Of a stretch of DNA of 64,000 nt, positions 50,337 to 57,197 are shown piece after piece. The notes beneath the pieces are model-generated. The model made no database searches, was not told the origin of the DNA, and saw only the letters and a list, made by a program, of their open reading frames with translations. Source of the stretch: 55-13 sp964501275. GTDB lineage: Bacteria > Armatimonadota > Fimbriimonadia > Fimbriimonadales > Fimbriimonadaceae. The stretch is taken from the NCBI GenBank assembly GCA_964501275.1, contig CAZCSP010000001.1, positions 1 through 64,000 of the forward strand, in the 5' to 3' direction. The translations under genes were made by a program, and so were the position numbers. Each line of letters opens with the position of its first letter. Positions within the stretch are counted from its first letter, which is position 1.

Positions 50337-50861
50337 TTATTTAGACTCTCTTATCGAATTGAGAATGTCGACGACGAGATCGGATGCCTGTACACTAACT
50401 GCCCGCGACCCTGAAGCAAACACTAGACGAATTCCGACCTCCCGATTGCCGGAATGGAAAACAAATGCGACCATGATCTTGCCCGGCGAATCGCAAGACC
50501 CACTGACTTCGCCGTTCCACCGCTTGTACGAAACTTTCTTCCAGCCTGTCGAACTTTTCGCAGATTGGGCGGCCTTTTTGCCTGCCGCATCCAATATTGA
50601 ATAACCAACAACCTCACACTTCAATGAATCGTCGTTCGTCAGACCGAACTCGCCCTCCTGACGCATCGTTCGAGAAACCGAGATCGAGACGTAATTTGGG
50701 CCTGGATTGACAAAGATGGCATTCGCGATTCTAAACCGCTTGTAAGACTTCGTGCCGCTCGGGCTAAGGGATCCGACGAGATTCGACGGAGGAGGACAAG
50801 GCTTCGGAGGATCAGGTCGTTTTTGCCCGATGATCATCATGCATGCGAAATAAGCGATCAT
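50337..50861 (-). CDS. Hypothetical protein in accessory island
   Basis: 174 residues from ATG 50861; an upstream in-frame ATG at 50918 would place the start inside the dispersed element and is rejected. A short hydrophobic start (MIAYFACMMIIGQ) precedes a proline-rich linker and a soluble domain (NYVSISVSRTMRQEGEFGLTNDD, KIMVAFVFHSGNREVGIRLVFASGSRAVSV). No family recognised. Confidence 0.5.
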   Translation of the reverse strand: MIAYFACMMIIGQKRPDPPKPCPPPSNLVGSLSPSGTKSYKRFRIANAIFVNPGPNYVSISVSRTMRQEGEFGLTNDDSLKCEVVGYSILDAAGKKAAQSAKSSTGWKKVSYKRWNGEVSGSCDSPGKIMVAFVFHSGNREVGIRLVFASGSRAVSVQASDLVVDILNSIRESK

Positions 50862-50894
50862 CGTGTCACGCTCCCAAGCATCGGCTGTTTCCGG

Positions 50895-51170
50895 TTTTTC
50901 TTGTCTCAGGGCGCGCATGCCACTGAACTCCCGCCTGCCGCAAGTCTGTAGCCCTGAGGCTAGGCCGCCAAACCTGTCTCCTTATTCCACAAGCCATCCT
51001 CCCACATCATAGCACTGGACCACCAGTATTCCAAGGGACCTCTCTCTATCCGGCGTGGGGCGCGAACGAAAGCATGGATGAGGTCTGGCCTTGTGGCCTT
51101 ATCACCGTGGACGAAGCCTCAGGGCTGCAATCCTGTGGCGCCCGAGAGCCAGTAGCTTGCGCGCCCTGAG
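50895..51170. mobile_element. ~275 bp dispersed element, copy 3 (diverged)
   Basis: Starts TTGTCTCAGGGCGCGC and ends GCGCCCTGAGGCAGAC; carries a 13-nt deletion (the CGGCATACCGCAC portion) relative to copies 1, 2 and 4. It overlaps the end of the RHS remnant. Confidence 0.75.
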
Positions 51171-51371
51171 GCAGACAAACTTGGGGTCGGGGGAGGAGCG
51201 GGTTTTGGTGAGCCTTTCTCCGTAGGGCTTGTAGCGGTACGTGTTCTGCACTGCGCCGTCGTCCGGATTGCAGGTGCCGGTCACGGAGCCCAGGGCGTCG
51301 CGCATGTAGTCGCCCGCATGGCTGTCGCCCAGTATCTCGCCTTCAACGCTGTAGTAGTTCGCTACTCCCAT
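51102..51371 (-). pseudogene. RHS-repeat protein remnant ending in the dispersed element
   Basis: 89 codons. VEGEILGDSHAGDYMRDALGSVTGTCNPDDGAVQNTYRYKPYGERLT is the conserved DALGSV..TYRYxPYGE core of RHS/YD-repeat proteins, which are normally well over 1,000 residues. The final about 20 codons (RARKLLALGRHRIAALRLRPR) are read from dispersed element copy 3. No large upstream RHS part is present, as the frame begins just 14 nt after the next gene's stop. A remnant of a toxin-polymorphic or adhesin gene truncated by the element is the simplest reading. Confidence 0.65.
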
Positions 51372-51385
51372 CTTTCAGTCCTTAT

Positions 51386-52327
51386 CTAACGCAAAGTAAA
51401 CGTAATAATTTTGCTCGAGAAAACCATTAAAACTTGATTCGACTTCTCTTCGTAATCAATCCAGTGAGGAGGAAACTCCGAAGGCACTTTTACTTGCAGC
51501 TTCAATGGAAAGAAATCCATATTTGCAAGCCATACCTCCAAGGTGGTCTCTCTTAAGGAACGTGGTCCGATAATACGGCCCCACACTAGACTGGACTCAT
51601 GAAACCCCTCTAGAATGCGCACTTTGTCAAAATTAGCCCCTGGCACAATCAAAAACCTTAAAACCTGTGATTGCCCAACAAAAGCAGTCCTAGAGGGGGG
51701 ATATATATGTGGGAAGCAAGAACGATTGCTGATGGTTAAGTCGACCGGATTCCAAAGCGTAACCTTGTCACTGTTCCTTATTCGTTCAACGACTGTCCCA
51801 AAGGAAGTCCCGGCCAGCCCAAAGCCACGAGATGAGAAATAGAGAAAACCGGTTCCTGCCTGATATCTAGCATCCCAAATATATTCTCTACTCTGCGACT
51901 GATAGAGTATCTTCTCTCCCTTCACGACGACCATTGAGTACGAGGTTTCCTCCGGCGTATCAGTTTTCACAATGCAACACAGTGTTTTCGTTGCATGGTC
52001 AAACTGTAGAATAGAATCTGTTCCTGGAGGAAGATGCTGATCTAATGCAACTCGTTTATCACGCCAGCCATAGACAACAGAAGCTTTTTGATCGTGAAAT
52101 AGTAGCACATCACCATTGATGCCAATCAACGTATCCTTTGACGTCGTGGTAATTTTATTTTTATTTCCGCCGACCGCAATGTGAAAGACGCCTTGAGGGC
52201 CTTGCGCATAGATACTTCCGTCTTTAGCCCAAAATGCACGAGATGCATTCTGAAAACTAACTTCAGTCGAGACAGCCTTTCCTTGAGACAGTATAGTCGC
52301 AAAAATTACGCTCCACCACAATTGCAT
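51386..52327 (-). CDS. Hypothetical exported beta-rich protein
   Basis: 313 residues. Signal peptide MQLWWSVIFATILSQGKA. Beta-propeller-like repetition (RAFWAKDGSIYAQGPQGVFHIAVGG, DVLLFHDQKASVVYGWRDKRVAL, GTGFLYFSSRGFGLAGTSFG), but no clear WD40 or Kelch signature. AT-rich relative to flanking core genes. Function unknown. Confidence 0.55.
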   Translation of the reverse strand: MQLWWSVIFATILSQGKAVSTEVSFQNASRAFWAKDGSIYAQGPQGVFHIAVGGNKNKITTTSKDTLIGINGDVLLFHDQKASVVYGWRDKRVALDQHLPPGTDSILQFDHATKTLCCIVKTDTPEETSYSMVVVKGEKILYQSQSREYIWDARYQAGTGFLYFSSRGFGLAGTSFGTVVERIRNSDKVTLWNPVDLTISNRSCFPHIYPPSRTAFVGQSQVLRFLIVPGANFDKVRILEGFHESSLVWGRIIGPRSLRETTLEVWLANMDFFPLKLQVKVPSEFPPHWIDYEEKSNQVLMVFSSKIITFTLR

Positions 52328-52430
52328 TTGCCCCTCCCATATAAAACCTCACAGACGCATTTTGAAACCTGTGTGATCCAGCCCTGCAGGGTCGGCGGCA
52401 TGCCAGCTCCCCCGTGAGCCCCGCCTGTGG

Positions 52431-52724
52431 TTTTTTTCCTCAGGGCGCGCGTGCCACTGGACTCCGCCTGCCCCAAAGCCGTAGCCCTGAGGCTAGGCCG
52501 CCCAGCCTGTCTCCTCATTCCACAAGCCATCCTCCCACATCATAGCACTGGACCAACGGTATTCCAAGCCATCTCTCCCTATCCGGCGTGGATCGGCGTA
52601 CCGCACGGCGCGAACGAAAGCATGGAGAATATCCGGTCTTGTGGGCCTTATCACCGGGGAAGAAGCCTCAGGGTTGGAGCCAATGGACTTGAGGGGAGAT
52701 CGCACCCTGAGGTGGAGGAAACAA
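52431..52724. mobile_element. ~290 bp dispersed element, copy 4 (full length)
   Basis: Nearly identical to copy 2 over its whole length; left-end and right-end hairpins intact (CCTCAGGGC/GCCCTGAGG and CCTCAGGGT/ACCCTGAGG). It marks the border between the accessory island and the conserved dcw cluster. No gene lies between 52328 and 52810. Confidence 0.8.
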
Positions 52725-52756
52725 GACAAGTCTCTCTTTGACTACAAGTTCAAACC

Positions 52757-52801
52757 CCTCTATCCCCCGGCCCCTTTCTCCCCGGCCTTCGGGAAGAAAG
52801 G
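52757..52801. terminator. Hairpin after ftsZ (family F repeat)
   Basis: CCCCTTTCTCCCC..GGGAAGAAAGGGG pair with one mismatch, plus CCCTCTATCCCCCGG, the reverse-orientation partner of the copy at 5568. It lies 10 nt past the ftsZ stop and may terminate the dcw operon. Confidence 0.6.
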
Positions 52802-52810
52802 GGAGTCAGC

Positions 52811-54046
52811 CTACGACTTACCCTTGTGCTCCCGGATAAACGCCGGGATGTCCAGGTCGGCTTCGTCGAAGACTTGGGACGCGTCGAACTGTTTGGCCCG
52901 GGTTGCCGGAGCGGTGTTCTGGTTGAAAAGAGGCTTGGGATCGACTCTTTGGACGGTGGCCGCAGGAGACGCCTGGGTGACGACATCCTTTTGGCCAGGC
53001 AACAACTGGGTCGGGAGTTCGGCTTGGGGGATGCTGTAGGTGGCCTCGGCTACCTTGCGGCCCTCGCTGGAATAGGGGTTGAATCCGGTGGCCAAGACGG
53101 TGACGCGGACCGTGCCCTCCATGGTTGGATCGACCACCGTGCCGAAGAAGATGTTCGCCTCTTCCTCGTCACACATGCTCTGGATATAAAGCAAGGCCTC
53201 ATTCGCCTCGGCGAGGGTCAGGTCTTCACCCGAGGTCACATTGACCAAGAGCCCCTTGGCGCCGTGGATGGTCTGCTCCAGGAGCGGGCTGTTGGTGGCG
53301 GATTGGGCTGCCTGCAGAGCGCGCTGCTCGCCGACTCCATAGCCGATGCCCATCAGCGCGGGACCAGCGTCGGACATCACGGCGCGCACGTCGGCAAAGT
53401 CCACGTTGATCTGGCCGGGGATGGTGATGATGTCGCTGATGCCTTGGACGCCTTGGCGAAGCACGTCGTCGGCTACGCGGAAGGCATCCATCAAAGTCGT
53501 CTTCCGCTCGACCACGCTCAGGAGCCGGTCGTTGGGGATGGTGATGATCGTGTCCACCCGGCCCATGAGCGAGGTAACGCCCTGCTCGGCAAGTCGCGAT
53601 CTGCGGGGTCCCTCAAAGCTGAACGGACGGGTGACCACCGCCACCGTCAATGCGCCGATCTCGCGCGCCAAGTCGGCGATCACAGGAGCTGCGCCCGTAC
53701 CGGTGCCGCCGCCCATGCCGGCGGTGACAAAAACCATGTCCGCGCCTTCCAGAGCCTTGCGAATCTCGTTCTTGCTCTCTTCCGCGGCGCTCTTGCCGAT
53801 CTCGGGATTTCCACCCGCGCCAAGGCCCCGGGTAAGGTTCGCGCCTAGCTGAACCTTCTTGGGAGCTCCGGCAAGGTCCAGGACCTGGATGTCGGTGTTC
53901 ATCGCGATGAACTCGACTCCCTGGATGCCACTCTCGATCATGCGGTTGACGGCATTCGATCCGCCCCCGCCCACGCCAACTACCTTGATCGCCGCTGTTT
54001 GCTGAGCCATTTTCTTCTCGACTACTTTTCCGTTTACTTTAATCAT
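52811..54046 (-). CDS. ftsZ: Cell division protein FtsZ
   Basis: 411 residues. GTP-binding tubulin homologue: KVVGVGGGGSNAVNRMI, the tubulin signature GMGGGTGTGAAPVIA, and INVDFADVRAVMSD (T7 loop). A linker of about 70 residues ends in the conserved C-terminal peptide DLDIPAFIREHKGKS, which binds FtsA. FtsZ polymerises into the Z-ring at the division site. The ATG overlaps the ftsA stop (ATGA). Two likely starts: 54046 (adopted) and an internal MAQQTAAIKVVG 12 residues later. Last gene of the leftward dcw operon. Confidence 0.97.
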   Translation of the reverse strand: MIKVNGKVVEKKMAQQTAAIKVVGVGGGGSNAVNRMIESGIQGVEFIAMNTDIQVLDLAGAPKKVQLGANLTRGLGAGGNPEIGKSAAEESKNEIRKALEGADMVFVTAGMGGGTGTGAAPVIADLAREIGALTVAVVTRPFSFEGPRRSRLAEQGVTSLMGRVDTIITIPNDRLLSVVERKTTLMDAFRVADDVLRQGVQGISDIITIPGQINVDFADVRAVMSDAGPALMGIGYGVGEQRALQAAQSATNSPLLEQTIHGAKGLLVNVTSGEDLTLAEANEALLYIQSMCDEEEANIFFGTVVDPTMEGTVRVTVLATGFNPYSSEGRKVAEATYSIPQAELPTQLLPGQKDVVTQASPAATVQRVDPKPLFNQNTAPATRAKQFDASQVFDEADLDIPAFIREHKGKS

Positions 54047-55308
54047 GATTTCCCGCTGATTAGGGAAAAGATGCTTCGGATAGTGGCCTTGATGCCTCCG
54101 CCCGAAACTGGTCCTAATTCATCCTCAAAACATTGGAGCGCGAACCTTGCGGCGCCGGCCGAAGCCGCCAATCCCGCCCGATCCGTGTCCATCCCATGCC
54201 CGCCATAGAGCTTGGGCTCCGCTCGCCGAACGCGCAGATGCTTCAGCACATCGGCGAAGAGCTTATCGGTCCCGGCCAAGAGGCTGCCGCCTCCCGTCAG
54301 AACCACTCCGCCCGGCAGGACGGCGTAGAGTCCACTCTTCTCGATCTGCTGGCGGACCATCACCGCCAATTCGCGCATTCGACTCTCGGTAATCTCGCAT
54401 AGTACCTTGCGTTGCAAGGCCCGGGGTTCGGGGTGGCCAAGCTGGGTGATCTCCACCGACTCGTTTTCATTGACTCCTGCCGACGTCGCCATCGCTTGGA
54501 AAACCTTCAGCCGCTCCGCCTCCTCAGGCGAAGTTCGCAGAAGCTTGCTGATGTCGGAGGTGACCAGCCCGCTCCCGATGGGGATGCTCGCGCTGTAGCT
54601 GATCGACCCGCCCTGGAAAACGCCGATGTCGGCGGTTCCTTCGCCGATATCCACGACCGCCGCCCCCAATTCGATCTCGTCGGGCGTCAAGACGCCGAGC
54701 CCGGAGGCAAGGGACGCGACCAGCATCTGATCGACTTTGCGCCCCGTCATCGCCACCGCCTTCTCGATGTTCTGGATATGGGTGGTCTGGCCGGTGACGA
54801 TATAGGTGGTCACCTCTAGTTTGCCGCCATTCATCCCGATAGGCCGCTGGATGCCGCGCTGGCCATCGATCTTGAACTCTCGCGGCAAAGCCTGGATCAT
54901 CTCTCGATCCGGGGGGATCATGAACTGGCGGCTGTGGTTGATGACCTGGAGCACGTCCTCGCGAGAAATTTGGCGGGAACGAGGATAGATGGGCACCAGG
55001 CCCATGGCGTTGTGCCCTTCCAGGTGGCTGCCGCTGATGGTCGCGACAATGGTATCGATCTTCTGGTCGATCTGTTGCTCCACTCGACGTACAGCGGCGT
55101 CGATAGCACGTGAGGTTTCCTCCAGATCGGTAACGACTCCACGTTTCACGCCTTTACATTCGGCGACGGCCAAGCCTTGGAGATCGAAACCGCCCTCGCC
55201 ATCGTCCATCGCCGCCAGACAGGCGACCTTGGAGGAGCCGATGTCGAGTACGGCCACAAGTTCGCCCGTGGGCAGGTGGCGGGTTGAACCATTAGGGTGG
55301 CCTCTCAT
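54043..55308 (-). CDS. ftsA: Cell division protein FtsA
   Basis: 421 residues, actin-like. VAVLDIGSSKVACLAAM (phosphate-1), AAVVDIGEGTADIGVF (phosphate-2) and VVLTGGGSLLAGTDKLF (adenosine motif) are all present, and SHUT-type C-terminal GGIKATIRSIFSLISGKS could form the membrane-binding helix. FtsA tethers FtsZ to the membrane and activates septal synthesis. Overlaps both neighbours by 4 nt. No in-frame repeats here, unlike murC-ddl and murD. Confidence 0.95.
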   Translation of the reverse strand: MRGHPNGSTRHLPTGELVAVLDIGSSKVACLAAMDDGEGGFDLQGLAVAECKGVKRGVVTDLEETSRAIDAAVRRVEQQIDQKIDTIVATISGSHLEGHNAMGLVPIYPRSRQISREDVLQVINHSRQFMIPPDREMIQALPREFKIDGQRGIQRPIGMNGGKLEVTTYIVTGQTTHIQNIEKAVAMTGRKVDQMLVASLASGLGVLTPDEIELGAAVVDIGEGTADIGVFQGGSISYSASIPIGSGLVTSDISKLLRTSPEEAERLKVFQAMATSAGVNENESVEITQLGHPEPRALQRKVLCEITESRMRELAVMVRQQIEKSGLYAVLPGGVVLTGGGSLLAGTDKLFADVLKHLRVRRAEPKLYGGHGMDTDRAGLAASAGAARFALQCFEDELGPVSGGGIKATIRSIFSLISGKS

Positions 55309-55712
55309 TGAACGGACTCCGGCTGACTGGTCGATTGGACCATCTCCTGCATTCGCTTTCGCTCACGAAAATCCTGCAAGCGTGTTAACAAAATGCGACG
55401 GGTGAGACTCAGATTGTTAAAGATGCGCCAACCGAGCACTAAGGCTACCGCCAAAAAGAGGTCGATGTAAATCTGGTCGCCCATCCAGGCGATGCCAAAG
55501 GCGATGAGGATGTTGAAAACGAACCCGCTGATGAAGACGTCATTCTGAAACTTCCCCTCTAGCCCGCTGCGGATGCCGCCGCAGACACTGTCCAACCCGG
55601 CCAGACAGGCGACGGCGAGGTATTGCCCGGTGATGCCGGCGAGAGGGCTGTTCAGCAGAATCGCCAGGACGGCGCCGATGAGAAGAGCGGCAAGTGGAAT
55701 CAGCAGGCCCAA
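55305..55712 (-). CDS. Small basic protein (DUF1290)
   Basis: 135 residues, three membrane segments: MGLLIPLAALLIGAVLAILL, QYLAVACLAGLDSVCGGIRSGLEGKF (partly helical, with DUF1290 signature GLDSVCGGIRSGLEGKF) and VFISGFVFNILIAFGIAWMGD / FLAVALVLGWRIFNNL. The family (Sbp in Bacillus) lies next to division genes in Firmicutes, Chloroflexi and others. Role in division is inferred from context. Confidence 0.9.
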   Translation of the reverse strand: MGLLIPLAALLIGAVLAILLNSPLAGITGQYLAVACLAGLDSVCGGIRSGLEGKFQNDVFISGFVFNILIAFGIAWMGDQIYIDLFLAVALVLGWRIFNNLSLTRRILLTRLQDFRERKRMQEMVQSTSQPESVQ

Positions 55713-56465
55713 CTACTTCGCATCCTTTGGCACAATTCCAATTCGCTTCGTCGTGGACCCAGCAAAAGCGGGCAAGCGCTGCTGATCGACTTTTGAAACA
55801 TTGGCCATCGCAGGATCGATCTCTCGAAAATCAGACAAAACTCCCTCGGGCAGATCGAGGGCGCCCTTCAGAGTATCGGGATCGCCAATAGCGCGGATGA
55901 TGACCGGCGAAGCGATCTTTACGTCGTCCACCAGGATCACCGACCCGACGCACCGGAAACTGGTTCCGCCCACCACGCGATGGTTGTTTACGGTGATCGC
56001 CTCTGCGCCCGCATTCCAAAGCTCATTGACCACTTTCAGCACGTCCACGTCGTGGATGATGAGGTCGGCGGGAAAGATTCCGCTTGCCGGCTTCTTGCTG
56101 TCCCGCAGTTCCACGCGCACGCCGGGGCCTTCGATGTCCGTCAGACCGGCCAGAATCTTCATCTCTTGAAGGCTGTCGTTCAGCGCCTTGGTGGAGGAGG
56201 TCTGGGACGCCATCGCGTTTTCCAGCTTGGTCTTCTCGGCCCGAAGTTTGGCGACCTCCGCCTGGGTCTCCTGAATCGCGGTTTCCATGTCGATGGTTCC
56301 GCTCTGAACGCGATTTCGTTGGGCGGGGCTGAGCAGACTGAGGCGGGTGGCACGGGTCTTGTCCGTGACCCAGGCGGTGGCAATCATAAAGCCCAGCACC
56401 ACGCACATCACGCTTACCGGGGCGATCCAAGAGTTTCCTGTAATTCGACTGACAAGCGGGTTCAT
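55713..56465 (-). CDS. DUF881 family protein (YlxW/YlxX-like)
   Basis: 250 residues. One N-terminal membrane helix (WIAPVSVMCVVLGFMIATAWV), a coiled-coil (IQETQAEVAKLRAEKTKLENAM), and the DUF881 core with GPGVRVELRDSK, IHDVDVLKVVNELWNAGAEAITVNNHRVV and SVILVDDVKIASPVIIRAIGDPDTLKGAL. In other genera it sits between ftsQ and sbp, as here. Its function is unknown. Confidence 0.9.
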   Translation of the reverse strand: MNPLVSRITGNSWIAPVSVMCVVLGFMIATAWVTDKTRATRLSLLSPAQRNRVQSGTIDMETAIQETQAEVAKLRAEKTKLENAMASQTSSTKALNDSLQEMKILAGLTDIEGPGVRVELRDSKKPASGIFPADLIIHDVDVLKVVNELWNAGAEAITVNNHRVVGGTSFRCVGSVILVDDVKIASPVIIRAIGDPDTLKGALDLPEGVLSDFREIDPAMANVSKVDQQRLPAFAGSTTKRIGIVPKDAK

Positions 56466-57197
56466 CTACTTCTTCTTTCCAATACCCATTCGAAGGGCTG
56501 GCCTATCCAAACTAACCAAGTTCAAGGTCTGTCCACTAACAAGGAGCGCAGGGTCGTTCTCGATCTGCCGCCTAAGGTAATCGACCTTGTCGTCGAGAGC
56601 TTCGGGCAGACCCAGTTCAACCGCGAACTTTGAACCTATATTTAAGCACAATCCGCCGTTCGCAAGCACGCTGATTTCAACAACTTGGCGTCCCGAAAAG
56701 TTGGCTAATTCGCTGGCCAATCCCCCAACCTCGCTCGGCCTCCAGGGTCCGGCGATGGTGAGGGCAGGCTTGAGGGCCTCTTCGGGCAGGACCAGTATGG
56801 GCAAACCCGAGAGGTCTTGGCTGGTTTGAAATAACACCCCTTCCCTGCTCAACGCCATCCCCGCCATTCCCCCAATCTTCGCCACCGGTCTCCGGTATGA
56901 CAGACTAACGCGAGCCCGCCCAAAGATGTTCCGCGTCATTTCGACTTTGGACACGGCGGTTCGCTCCAATAGGGCCGATTCGGTGACTCGCTTATTGAGT
57001 TGGAGAGCGGGTTGGCTGTGGATGCGTTGGAGTAAAGCGCGAACCCGGTGCTCATCATCCGGCTGAGCCCCCTCCACCCGCACCTTGACAATGGAGGTGA
57101 TCCGGCTGTGGAAAACGCCAGCCACCAGGTTACCGATAAGCAACAGAGTGAGGATAGGCCCCCAGTTGATCGGATTGCGCTTACGTCTTCGCCGCAT
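56466..57197 (-). CDS. ftsQ: Cell division protein FtsQ/DivIB
   Basis: 243 residues from ATG 57197. Short basic cytoplasmic tail MRRRRKRNPINW, membrane helix GPILTLLLIGNLVAGVF, then a POTRA-type domain: SIVKVRVEGAQPDDEHRVRALLQRI, PALQLNKRVTESALLERTAVSKVEMTRNIFGRARVSLSYRRPVAKI, ending in a beta-rich C-terminal FtsQ domain (LVSLDRPALRMGIGKKK). Connects FtsB/FtsL and the divisome. It overlaps the end of murC-ddl by 17 nt. Confidence 0.88.
   Translation of the reverse strand: MRRRRKRNPINWGPILTLLLIGNLVAGVFHSRITSIVKVRVEGAQPDDEHRVRALLQRIHSQPALQLNKRVTESALLERTAVSKVEMTRNIFGRARVSLSYRRPVAKIGGMAGMALSREGVLFQTSQDLSGLPILVLPEEALKPALTIAGPWRPSEVGGLASELANFSGRQVVEISVLANGGLCLNIGSKFAVELGLPEALDDKVDYLRRQIENDPALLVSGQTLNLVSLDRPALRMGIGKKK

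Noticed and set aside
52493..52729. 78-codon minus-strand frame in element copy 4 as an independent gene
   Set aside because: The frame resembles a RAYT C-terminus but is confined to the repeat, has no N-terminal transposase domain and is found equally in copy 2, so it is treated as a remnant.
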